From assembly GCA_902475455.1 (NCBI GenBank), contig CABRZO010000054.1, positions 1 through 12,824 on the forward strand: a stretch of 12,824 nucleotides of DNA, given 5' to 3'. This stretch comes from an uncultured Eubacteriales bacterium (GTDB lineage Bacteria > Bacillota > Clostridia > Oscillospirales > Oscillospiraceae). The position numbers were made by a program, and so were the translations under genes. A model generated the notes under the pieces. It ran no database searches. It was not told the DNA's origin and saw only the letters and a program-made list of their open reading frames with translations. Below, one piece after another: positions 1-7,037 of this stretch (its first letter is position 1; every line of letters begins with the position of its first letter).

Positions 1-208
1 CCCCGGCCACGTCCACCGCCCCCTGGCCCACCATCCGGTCGATGGCGTCGCCGCTGAGGATGGGGACATAGAGCTGGGTGCCCACGCTGAGGGCGGCGGT
101 CAGGAGACTCAGGGCCACATAGACCCAGTAGCGGCGGATATACCGCAGCACCCGGCCCAGGGCCGCCATCTGACCCCGGCGGTCCTTTTTTGCTTTGACC
201 TGGCTCAT
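1..208 (-). CDS. ABC exporter half-transporter, second subunit (N-terminal 69 residues only; runs off left edge)
   Basis: Only the first 69 codons are in the window. They read as a charged N-terminus (MSQVKAKKDRRGQ), then an R/Y-rich stretch and a first membrane helix (about residues 28-48, VYVALSLLTAAL), then LYVPILSGDAIDRMV. This is the usual opening of the transmembrane domain of a type IV (exporter) ABC half-transporter. The ATG at 206-208 overlaps the stop of the upstream exporter gene in an ATGA arrangement, and a GGGGAGG ribosome site lies about nine bases upstream, so the two subunits are probably translated together in similar amounts. By analogy with BmrC/BmrD, LmrC/LmrD and TM287/TM288, this second subunit would be expected to carry the complete catalytic glutamate and H-switch that its partner lacks, but that part lies outside the window. 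The family call rests on context plus the first helix. Confidence 0.85.
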   Translation of the reverse strand, partial: MSQVKAKKDRRGQMAALGRVLRYIRRYWVYVALSLLTAALSVGTQLYVPILSGDAIDRMVGQGAVDVAG

Positions 209-1932
209 CCAGCCTCACCTCCCCGCTTGAACTGGCTTTCGTAGATCTCCCGGTAGACCGGGCAGTTCTGCAACAGCTGGTCATGGTCTCCCATGCCCAC
301 CACCTGGCCGTCGTCCAACACCAGGATCAGGTCCGCGTGCTGCAGGGAGGAAACCCGCTGGGACACCAGGAACACCGTGGGCTTGTCCGGCAGGGCCGCC
401 AGGGACCGCCGCAGGGCGGCGTCGGTGGCGTAGTCCAGGGCGCTGGCGCTGTCGTCCAGAATCAGAATGGAGGGATGGGGCACCAGGGCCCGGGCGATGG
501 TGAGCCGCTGGCGCTGGCCGCCGGAAAAGTTGCGGCCTCCCTGCTCCACCGGCTCCTCCAGCCCCCCGGGCTTAGAGCGGACCACGTCGGCGCACTGGGC
601 CGCCTCCAGGGCCTGCCACAGCTCTTCGTCGGTGGCCTCCGGGGCCCCGAAGCACAGGTTGGAGCGGATGGTGCCGGAGAACAGCCGGGAGCGCTGGGGC
701 ACCACCCCCACCGCCTGGCGCAGCTGCTCCGGGTCGTAGTCGGCCACATTCCGGCCAAACACCTTGACGGTGCCGCTGGTGCAGTCATAGAGCCGGGGGA
801 TCAGGTTCACCAGGGTGGACTTGCCGCTGCCGGTGCCGCCGATGACGCCGATGGTCTGGCCGGGTCGGGCGGTGAAGGTCACATGGGACAGGCTCTCTTT
901 GTCGCTGCCCGGGTAGGCGATGCCCACGTCCTCAAAGGACACCGCCTCGGTCTCCGAGGGGAGGACGGGCTGAGTGCCTTGGCGCTCGTCGGGGACAATA
1001 TCCAGCACCGAGGCGATGCGGCCGGCGGAGGCCAGGCTCCGGGTCACCAGCACCACCAGATTGGCCAGCTTCACCAGCTCGATAAGCACCTGGCTCATAT
1101 AGTTGACCAGGGCGATGACGTCTCCCTGCTGCAGATTGCCGATCTGGATGGACAGGGCGCCGGAGTAGAGGATGGCCACCACCGCCAGGTTGACCACCAC
1201 ATAGGTCAGAGGATTCATCAGGCTGGAAATCCGGCCCACCCGCTGCTGGGCCCGGTTCAGGGCGGTGTTGGCAGCATCAAACCTGGCCTGCTCGTCCTCC
1301 TCCCGATGGAAGGCCCGGACCACCCGGACGCCGGTGAGGTTTTCCCGGGTGATCTGCATGACGCTGTCCAGCTTGCCCTGAACCCGGCGATAGCCCGGGA
1401 TGGTGAGGGCCATAATGCCAAAGACGATGACAAACAGCAGCGGGATGGCCCCGGCAAAGATCAGGGCCGCCCGGAGGTTGATGGTGAAGGCCATCACCAG
1501 GCTGCCCAGCACAATGAAGGGGGAACGCAGAAACAGCCGCAGCACCATATTGACCCCGTTCTGGACCTGGTTGACGTCGCTGGTCATCCGGGTGATCAGG
1601 GTGGCGGCCCCCTGCTGCTCCAGCTGGGCGCAGCTCAGGCGCTGGATGTGCTCAAACAGGGCGTGGCGCACTCCGGCGCTGCAGCCCACGGCGGCCCGGG
1701 CGGCGTAGTACTGGGCGATGATGCTGCAGCTCAGGCCGATGATGCCCAACAGAATCAACAGACCGCATTTGCGCAGAATATAACCGGTGTCCCCGGCGGG
1801 GATGCCCACGTCGATGATGTTTGCCATCACCAGGGGGACAAACAGGTCAAACAGCGCCTCCAGCATTTTAAAGGCCGGGGCGATGACGCACTCCTTTTTA
1901 TAATTGGTCAGGTAGACCAGCAGACGTTTCAA
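205..1932 (-). CDS. ABC exporter half-transporter with degenerate ATPase site (heterodimer, first subunit)
   Basis: A 575-residue fused membrane and ATPase half-exporter, full length for the family. Residues 1-310 form the six-helix exporter domain. The nucleotide-binding domain follows: Walker A GGTGSGKST at 365-373, Q-loop Q413, signature SGGQRQR at 470-476, Walker B LILDD at 490-494 and D-loop SALD at 497-500. The residue after the Walker B aspartate is Asp, not the catalytic Glu, and the H-switch is Gln (SQR, Q525). This is the known non-canonical site of one partner in heterodimeric exporters such as TM287/288 and LmrCD, so it should act with the downstream gene. I start it at the TTG at 1930-1932, which has AAAGGAGG six bases upstream; another in-frame TTG at 1963-1965 has no ribosome site. 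Drug, lipid or peptide export is possible; the substrate cannot be told. Confidence is high for family and subunit type. Confidence 0.95.
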   Translation of the reverse strand: MKRLLVYLTNYKKECVIAPAFKMLEALFDLFVPLVMANIIDVGIPAGDTGYILRKCGLLILLGIIGLSCSIIAQYYAARAAVGCSAGVRHALFEHIQRLSCAQLEQQGAATLITRMTSDVNQVQNGVNMVLRLFLRSPFIVLGSLVMAFTINLRAALIFAGAIPLLFVIVFGIMALTIPGYRRVQGKLDSVMQITRENLTGVRVVRAFHREEDEQARFDAANTALNRAQQRVGRISSLMNPLTYVVVNLAVVAILYSGALSIQIGNLQQGDVIALVNYMSQVLIELVKLANLVVLVTRSLASAGRIASVLDIVPDERQGTQPVLPSETEAVSFEDVGIAYPGSDKESLSHVTFTARPGQTIGVIGGTGSGKSTLVNLIPRLYDCTSGTVKVFGRNVADYDPEQLRQAVGVVPQRSRLFSGTIRSNLCFGAPEATDEELWQALEAAQCADVVRSKPGGLEEPVEQGGRNFSGGQRQRLTIARALVPHPSILILDDSASALDYATDAALRRSLAALPDKPTVFLVSQRVSSLQHADLILVLDDGQVVGMGDHDQLLQNCPVYREIYESQFKRGGEAG

Positions 1933-1979
1933 AGGACAGCCTCCTTTCCCTCGTTCACAAAACAAAAAGCGTCTATCTT

Positions 1980-1993
1980 AGGATAGCACAATC
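1980..1993 (-). promoter_or_regulatory. Candidate extended -10 promoter for the ABC exporter operon
   Basis: Read on the minus strand this is ATTGTGCTATCCT: an extended -10 (TG, one base, then TATCCT at 1980-1985). I see no good -35 box 17-18 bases upstream, which extended -10 promoters can do without. The -10 overlaps a short inverted repeat, CTATC (1973-1977), TTAG, GATAG (1982-1986), which could be an operator. It lies about 50 bases upstream of the TTG start. Confidence 0.4.
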
Positions 1994-2093
1994 GCCGCCG
2001 GGTTGGTATGGCGAAACGCACGAGGAGGGCGGTGGAAAAGATTGAATATTCTGTAAAACTTGCCCCAAGAGATGCCGTCCGTCCCCGGCTCGA

Positions 2094-2122
2094 TTGCTTT
2101 TGCGGTGCCATTGTGCTACAAT
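2094..2122 (+). promoter_or_regulatory. Candidate promoter for the RND permease gene
   Basis: TTGCTT (2094-2099), a 17-base spacer, then TACAAT (2117-2122). The -10 is preceded by TGC, which makes it an extended -10, and this compensates for a -35 box matching the consensus at only three of six positions. The start codon lies 54 bases downstream of the -10. The 1933-2176 gap also holds the minus-strand promoter candidate and no convincing gene. Confidence 0.55.
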
Positions 2123-2176
2123 GCACTGTAATTTGTTTATTTTCGAAGCTTTATTCCCGTGAAAAGAGGAGACCCC

Positions 2177-5100
2177 ATGATCAAGCTCAGCGTCAAAAAA
2201 CCCTTCACCATCTTTGTGGCGGTGATCATCGTCCTGATGCTGGCGGCGGTCAGTCTGACCAAGATGACCACCGACCTGCTGCCCACCATCTCCACCCCCT
2301 ATCTGATGGTGGTGACCACCTATCCCGGGGCCAGCCCGGAGAAGGTGGAGCTGGAGGTCACCGACCCCATGGAGGCCGCCCTCAGCACCGTCACCGGCGT
2401 CAAGAACTTCAGCTCCTCCAGCTCTGAAAACTACGGCATTCTGATGTTGGAGTTTGAGGACGGCACCAATATGGACTCCGCCCTCATCAAGGTCAACGAC
2501 GCCCTGGAGACGGTGAAGGACGCCCTGCCGGACCGCTGCGGCAGCCCCAGCATTCTGGAGCTGAGCATGGACATGATGGCCACCATGTATGTCTCCGTCA
2601 CCGGGCAGGATATGGACATCTACCAGCTCACCGACTATGTAAACGACACCCTGTCCCCCTATTTCCAGCGCCAGGACGGGGTGGCCAGCGTGTCCACCAT
2701 GGGCCTGGTGGAGGAGTCCGTGGAGGTGCGGCTGGATCAGGACAAGATTGACGGCCTCAACGACCAGCTGGTGGCCCAGGTGGAGCAGAAAATGGCAGAG
2801 GCCAAGGACCAGTTGGAGGACGCCCAGGCGGAGATCGACGACGGCCGCTCCCAGCTGGAGGCGGGCCAGGACCAGCTGGAGTCCACCCAGGCCAGCCAGG
2901 CCCAGCAGATGGGCGAGCTCACCGAGCAGATGAACCAGGCCCTGGCCACCCAGTCCGCCTACACCGCCATTCTCACCAGCCAGCAGGCCAACCAGACCGC
3001 CCTGGAGACCGAGCTGCAGGCCTATGAGGAGGCCGGGGTCCAGGACAGCTACGACCAATTGAACGCCCTGCTGGCCTCCCTGCAGTCCACCCCCATGGCA
3101 GACCAAATGCCGGTGGACATTGCCGATGCCCTGGCCAATCCGGACAAGCTGGAGGCGGCCCGGGCCGCCCTGGAGGCGGCGGGCCAGAGCGAGGCGGCGG
3201 CAGGGCTGACCCAGGAGAATCTGCAGCAGCTCTATGACGTGGTCAATACCCGGATTCCCCAGATCAACACCGAGCTGAGCAACCTGCAGGTGGAGATCGC
3301 CGCCAGTCAGGCGGTACTGGACTCGGTGAATACCACAGTCCAGACCGCCCTGGACAGCTACGCCGACCTGGAGGCGGGCAAGATCACCGCCGCCGCCGGG
3401 CTGGGTGCCGCCCAGGCCCAGATCGCCTCGGGCCAGTCCGCCCTGGACGAGGCCCAGGCCCAGCTGGACCAGGCCTCGGAGGACTATGAGTCCGCCCGGG
3501 AGCAGGCCTTGAAGAGCGCCAATCTGGACAGCCTGCTCAGTCTGGACACCCTGTCCAACCTGATCTACGCCCAGAACTTCTCCATGCCCGCCGGCTACAT
3601 TGACGACGGCGACGACAACCAGTGGCTGCTGAAGGTGGGAGACGAGATTTCCTCGGTGGAGGAGCTGGAGGGCATGGTGCTCACCCAGGTGGAGGGCATC
3701 GGGGACATCACCCTCTCCGACGTGGCCCAGATCACCCTGATTGACAACTCCGCTGACAGTTATACCCGGATGAACGGCCAGGACGCTGTGCTGCTGTCCA
3801 TCTACAAGGCCAGCACCGCCGGCACCAGTGATGTCTCCAAGACCTGCAACGCCGCCATCCAGGACCTTCAGGCCCAGAACCCGGATCTGGACATCACGGT
3901 GCTGATGGATCAGGGGGATTATATCGCCCTGTTCATCAACTCCATTCTCAGCAATATTCTCATGGGCGCCCTGCTGGCGGTGCTGGTGCTGGCAGTGTTC
4001 CTGCGCAGCGTGAAGCCCACTTTGGTGGTGGCCTTCTCCATCCCCTTCAGCGTGCTGGTGGCCATCCTGATCATGTATTTCTCCGGCATTACCCTGAACA
4101 TCATGTCCATGTCCGGTCTGGCCCTGGGCATCGGTATGCTGGTGGATAACTCCATCGTGGTCATTGAGAACATCTACCGGCTCAGAGCCCGGCAGGTGGC
4201 CGCCCCCCGGGCCTCGGTCCACGGGGCCAAACAGGTGGCGGGGGCCATCATCTCCTCCACCCTCACCACCGTCTGCGTCTTCCTGCCCATGATCTTCACC
4301 ACCGGCATGGTGCGGCAGCTGATGCTGCCCTTTGCCCTGACCATCTCCTATGCCCTGCTGGCCAGCCTGCTGGTGGCCCTCACGGTGGTGCCCACCCTGG
4401 GCAGCGTGGTGCTCCGCCGCAGCGTACCCAAAGAGGACAAGCTGCTGTTGAAAGTCCAGAACGTCTACGGCAAGGCCTTGGACTTCTGCCTGCGGCGCAA
4501 GTATGTGCCCCTGGGGGTGGCGGTGGCCCTGCTGGCCTTCTGCGTGGTCATGGTAGCCCGGATGGGCATTGTAGTAATCCCGGAGATGAACAGCGACCAG
4601 ATCTACCTCCAGGTGGAGATGGACGAAGAGCTGGACCAGGACACCTGCTATGCCAAGGCCGATGAGATCACCCAGAAACTGCTGGAGGTGGAGGGGGTCA
4701 GCAAGGTGGGGGCCATGACCAACATGGCCAGCCTGATGAGCACCTCCCTGGGAGCCGCCAGCAACGACTACTACAACTACACCTATTATCTGGTGCTGGA
4801 TGAAAGCATTGACAAGGTAAGCGAGGTATCTGCCGTCAAGGACCGGATTTCCGACGCCCTGGCCGGCGAGACCGACTGCACTGCAGAGCTCTCCGAGGAC
4901 TCCGCCGGGGATATGAGCGCCCTGATGTCCAGCGGCCTCACCATCAACCTCTACGGCCAGGACACCGAGACCCTGACCAAAATCGCCGGGGATCTGAAAG
5001 CCCTGGTGGAAGGGGTGGAAGGCTTTGAGGAGGTCTCCGACGGCATGGAGGAGGCGGAACAGGTCATCCACCTGAGCATCGACAAGGATGCCGCCCTGCG

Positions 5101-6130
5101 GGAGGGGCTCACGGTGGCCCAGATCTATGCTGCCATCTCGGAACAGCTCACCACCGACGCCACTGCCACCACTCTGACCCTGGAGGGGCAGGAGGTGGAG
5201 GTGTCCATCGTGGACGAGACCGACCTGCTGACAGTGGACAACCTGATGGAGCTGCCCCTGGAGGCCACCGGGGTGGACGATGAGGGCAACACCGTCACCG
5301 AAACCCACACCCTGGGAGAGTTTGCCACCCTGGAGTACACCGACAGTCCGGAGACCATTGACCGTCAGAACGGCACTCACACCATGTCCGTCACCGCCGT
5401 CACCCAGGAGGGCTACAACACCACCAAGCTCTCCCCCCAGGTGCAGCAGCTCATCGACAGCTACGACATGCCCGAGGGTTACAGCGCTGAGATCGCCGGC
5501 GAGGTGGAGCAGGTCAACGATATGCTGGTCCAGATGTCCCAGCTGCTGGCTTTGGGCCTGGTGCTGGTGTACCTGGTGATGGTGGCCCAGTTCCAGAGCC
5601 TGCTGAGCCCCTTCATCATCCTGCTGACGGTGCCCCTGGCCTTCACCGGCGGTCTGCTGGGGCTGCTGCTCTCCGGGGACCAGCTCAGCATGGTGAGTCT
5701 GCTGGGCTTCCTGGTGCTGATGGGCACCGTGGTCAACAACGGCATCGTGTTCGTGGACTACGTCAACCAGCTGCGGCTGGGTGGCCTGGGCAAGCGGGAG
5801 GCCCTGATCGCCAGCGGCAAGACCCGGCTGCGGCCCATCCTGATGACCGCCCTGACCACCATTCTGTCCATGAGCACCATGATCTTCAGCCGGGACATCA
5901 CCGCCAGCATGAGCCGGGGCATGGCGGTGGTGGTGGCGGGAGGCCTGGCCTATGCCACCCTGATGACCCTGTTCATTGTCCCGGTCATGTATGACATCCT
6001 CTACCGCCGCACCCCCAAGCAGGTGGACGTGGGGGACGACCTGGACGATGTGCCCGACGACGCGGCGGAATACCTCCAGAGCCACGGCCATCAGGAGGAC
6101 GCCAGCGAATCCGCTCCGGAACACCCCTGA
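2177..6130 (+). CDS. RND-family efflux permease with a coiled-coil insert in the first porter domain
   Basis: A 1317-residue proton-driven pump of the HAE1/AcrB-SwrC type. TM1 is at about 10-28, the first porter domain at 30-580, TM2-6 at 584-750, TM7 at about 775-794, the second porter domain at 795-1119 and TM8-12 at 1122-1276, followed by an acidic cytoplasmic tail at 1279-1317. TM4 carries the family signature LGIGMLVDNSIVVIENIYR, with one Asp (D657) where AcrB has an Asp pair. TM10 has VVNN (N1187-N1188) where AcrB has its key lysine. Typical members have 1000-1070 residues; the extra length is a coiled-coil insert at about 195-450. I start at ATG 2177 because GAGGAG lies five bases upstream; the GTG at 2159 has no such site. 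No membrane-fusion protein or TolC-like gene is adjacent, as expected in a monoderm. The substrate is unknown. Transcription probably starts at 2094-2122 and ends at the hairpin at 6141-6184. Confidence 0.95.
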   Translation: MIKLSVKKPFTIFVAVIIVLMLAAVSLTKMTTDLLPTISTPYLMVVTTYPGASPEKVELEVTDPMEAALSTVTGVKNFSSSSSENYGILMLEFEDGTNMDSALIKVNDALETVKDALPDRCGSPSILELSMDMMATMYVSVTGQDMDIYQLTDYVNDTLSPYFQRQDGVASVSTMGLVEESVEVRLDQDKIDGLNDQLVAQVEQKMAEAKDQLEDAQAEIDDGRSQLEAGQDQLESTQASQAQQMGELTEQMNQALATQSAYTAILTSQQANQTALETELQAYEEAGVQDSYDQLNALLASLQSTPMADQMPVDIADALANPDKLEAARAALEAAGQSEAAAGLTQENLQQLYDVVNTRIPQINTELSNLQVEIAASQAVLDSVNTTVQTALDSYADLEAGKITAAAGLGAAQAQIASGQSALDEAQAQLDQASEDYESAREQALKSANLDSLLSLDTLSNLIYAQNFSMPAGYIDDGDDNQWLLKVGDEISSVEELEGMVLTQVEGIGDITLSDVAQITLIDNSADSYTRMNGQDAVLLSIYKASTAGTSDVSKTCNAAIQDLQAQNPDLDITVLMDQGDYIALFINSILSNILMGALLAVLVLAVFLRSVKPTLVVAFSIPFSVLVAILIMYFSGITLNIMSMSGLALGIGMLVDNSIVVIENIYRLRARQVAAPRASVHGAKQVAGAIISSTLTTVCVFLPMIFTTGMVRQLMLPFALTISYALLASLLVALTVVPTLGSVVLRRSVPKEDKLLLKVQNVYGKALDFCLRRKYVPLGVAVALLAFCVVMVARMGIVVIPEMNSDQIYLQVEMDEELDQDTCYAKADEITQKLLEVEGVSKVGAMTNMASLMSTSLGAASNDYYNYTYYLVLDESIDKVSEVSAVKDRISDALAGETDCTAELSEDSAGDMSALMSSGLTINLYGQDTETLTKIAGDLKALVEGVEGFEEVSDGMEEAEQVIHLSIDKDAALREGLTVAQIYAAISEQLTTDATATTLTLEGQEVEVSIVDETDLLTVDNLMELPLEATGVDDEGNTVTETHTLGEFATLEYTDSPETIDRQNGTHTMSVTAVTQEGYNTTKLSPQVQQLIDSYDMPEGYSAEIAGEVEQVNDMLVQMSQLLALGLVLVYLVMVAQFQSLLSPFIILLTVPLAFTGGLLGLLLSGDQLSMVSLLGFLVLMGTVVNNGIVFVDYVNQLRLGGLGKREALIASGKTRLRPILMTALTTILSMSTMIFSRDITASMSRGMAVVVAGGLAYATLMTLFIVPVMYDILYRRTPKQVDVGDDLDDVPDDAAEYLQSHGHQEDASESAPEHP
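2759..3526 (+). other. Coiled-coil hairpin insert within the RND permease (about residues 195-450)
   Basis: Rich in Gln, Ala, Glu, Asp and Leu, with heptad-like spacing (for example QLEDAQAEIDDGRSQLEAG and later LDEAQAQLDQA). A rising arm at about 195-285 and a returning arm at about 350-450 flank a less regular Ala-rich tip. It enters directly after RLDQDKIDGL (185-194), and the fold resumes at about 460 with NLIYAQN and PAG. The matching site in the second porter repeat (DKDAALREGLTVAQ, from about residue 969) has no insert. In AcrB this point opens the TolC-docking subdomain, so the arm should project outward from the top of the pump. Confidence 0.75.
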
Positions 6131-6140
6131 TAAAAGCAAG

Positions 6141-6184
6141 AACCGCGCCTTCAGCACATCAATTGCTGAAGGCGCGGTTTTTTT
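6141..6184 (+). terminator. Rho-independent terminator after the RND permease gene
   Basis: A perfect 16-base-pair stem (AACCGCGCCTTCAGCA at 6141-6156 with its complement at 6164-6179), a seven-base loop (CATCAAT) and a run of seven T at 6178-6184. It starts ten bases after the permease stop codon and separates the pump gene from the small-protein cassette. Confidence 0.95.
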
Positions 6185-6212
6185 AGATTAACATTTCGGA
6201 AACAGAACGGGA

Positions 6213-6241
6213 ATCTTTTTCAAACAATCCTGCCCTAGAAT
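6213..6241 (+). promoter_or_regulatory. Weak candidate promoter for the small-protein genes
   Basis: A promoter is expected here, because a strong terminator lies just upstream and the first gene starts at 6289. The best -10 I see is TAGAAT (6236-6241). Its -35 region (ATCTTT at 6213-6218) is poor and there is no TG extension. Just downstream is a direct repeat GCCATGGAA (6245-6253) and GCCATAGAA (6258-6266), with starts 13 bases apart. The position is a guess. Confidence 0.3.
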
Positions 6242-6288
6242 ACAGCCATGGAACAAAGCCATAGAAAACCAAACGGGAGGAATCCGAC

Positions 6289-6660
6289 ATGACGAAGAAG
6301 AATTTTGTTTCCATGCTGTTGGGGGTACTGGGGGGACTGATGTTTGCCCTGGGCATGTGCATGGCGCTGCTGCCGGAATGGCAGGCCGCCAAACCCGGAA
6401 TTGTCCTGGGGGCGGCGGGCCTGGCGGTGCTGGCCGTTATGCTGCTGATACGCCGCAAAATGGCGGGCAAACCGTTGCTGGTGCCGCTGAACGCCAAGGC
6501 GGTGGGCACTGTACTGCTGGGGGTGGCCGGTGTGCTGGCCCTGGGGGTAGGCATGTGCATGTGCATGGTCTGGAACCTGATGCTGCCCGGAATCCTGGTG
6601 GGCATGGTGGGCATTCTGGTGCTGCTGTGCCTGATCCCCCTGGTCAGGGGCTGGAAGTAA
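6289..6660 (+). CDS. Small four-segment membrane protein with internally duplicated GMC motif (123 residues)
   Basis: I recognise this only as a type of small conserved clostridial membrane protein; no function is known to me. It contains four likely membrane segments arranged as two similar halves. Half one has LGVLGGLMFALGMCM, then W31, then PGI at 36-38; half two has LGVAGVLALGVGMCMCMVW (about 77-95), then PGI at 100-102. Each half ends in a positively charged stretch (RRKMAGK at 55-61; RGWK at the C-terminus), which favours cytoplasmic ends. Several Cys and Met residues cluster in both GMC motifs. The ATG is supported by GGGAGG eight bases upstream. It is the first gene of a tight run: the next starts 13 bases after its stop. 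The same hairpin motif returns in the 122-residue protein at 9758-10126, so the two ends of the cassette appear to be related. Metal or redox binding by the Cys/Met cluster is possible but speculative. Confidence 0.85.
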   Translation: MTKKNFVSMLLGVLGGLMFALGMCMALLPEWQAAKPGIVLGAAGLAVLAVMLLIRRKMAGKPLLVPLNAKAVGTVLLGVAGVLALGVGMCMCMVWNLMLPGILVGMVGILVLLCLIPLVRGWK

Positions 6661-6673
6661 GGAGGAATCGCAT

Positions 6674-6775
6674 ATGAAACCCTATCTGTTGACAAGCTGC
6701 GCCCTGGCGGCGCTGGCGGGAGTGATGGCGGCGGTCTGGAGCTGCATGGCTCGCTGCCGTCGGAATCATAGATAA
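6674..6775 (+). CDS. 33-residue single-span membrane microprotein
   Basis: The protein begins MKPYLLTSCALAALAG and ends RCRRNHR. It has one hydrophobic segment (about residues 4-25, with Cys and Trp) followed by a strongly basic tail, as in a small membrane protein with its C-terminus in the cytoplasm. It has its own GGAGG site (6661-6665) eight bases before the ATG. It sits 13 bases after the previous gene and 19 before the next, and the reading frame fills the gap neatly; these points argue that it is real despite its size. Function unknown. Small proteins of this kind can bind and modulate larger membrane partners, and the nearby histidine kinase is an obvious candidate, but that is inference. 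Confidence 0.65.
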   Translation: MKPYLLTSCALAALAGVMAAVWSCMARCRRNHR

Positions 6776-6794
6776 AAAGGAGGAACCATAGCAT

Positions 6795-7037
6795 ATGGCA
6801 AAGAGCAAACTGGTGAAAGTCAACGAAAAGATCGCCCAAACGGTGACGGCGGGCTACCGCAAAATGGAGCACGGGGTGGTAGGCGGCTACCAGGCGGTGG
6901 AGCAGGCGGCAGTGCAGGGCTTTGGCAAGCTGACCGACGCCTTTGTAGAGGAATTTTTGACCCGGGAGGGAGAATCCGTCCAGGACGCCAAGGATCGGCT
7001 GGCCCAGGAGGAGGCCCGGCGCCGGAGCGGAAAGTGA
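6795..7037 (+). CDS. 80-residue protein with 11-residue amphipathic repeats
   Basis: A small soluble-looking, charged protein with no membrane segment. Its middle is built of repeats exactly 11 residues long: aromatic residues fall at Y21, Y32, F43 and F54, preceded by Gly at 20, 31 and 42, with Val at 29, 40 and 51 and Glu at 25 and 36. The unit is roughly V-x-G-Y-x-x-x-E. The last third (LTREGESVQDAKDRLAQEE) is a charged helix with a basic end. Proteins of this pattern occur in Clostridia as uncharacterised families, as far as I recall. An 11-residue periodicity is typical of long amphipathic or hendecad helices that lie on membranes or pack as coiled coils; that is the main structural clue. 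AAAAAGGAGG lies upstream with a rather long gap (11 bases) to the ATG. It is the last gene before the promoter of the two-component genes, with no terminator between, so readthrough is likely. Confidence 0.85.
   Translation: MAKSKLVKVNEKIAQTVTAGYRKMEHGVVGGYQAVEQAAVQGFGKLTDAFVEEFLTREGESVQDAKDRLAQEEARRRSGK

Noticed and set aside
283..1986. 567-codon plus-strand open frame across the ABC exporter gene
   Set aside because: Same effect: complementary to a full ABC gene with Walker A, signature and Walker B motifs; the product is low-complexity and unlike any protein family.
2159..2176. Upstream in-frame GTG start for the RND permease
   Set aside because: No ribosome site before it; the strong GAGGAG site lies inside the extension, five bases before the ATG at 2177.
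2008..2427. 139-codon plus-strand frame starting in the divergent control region
   Set aside because: It spans the promoter and runs into the RND gene out of frame; no family resemblance.
1973..6157. 1394-codon open frame on the minus strand, antisense to the RND permease
   Set aside because: Codon-aligned complement of a clear RND gene; its protein is rich in His, Gln and Gly with no domain. It is open only because the sense gene avoids TTA, CTA and TCA.
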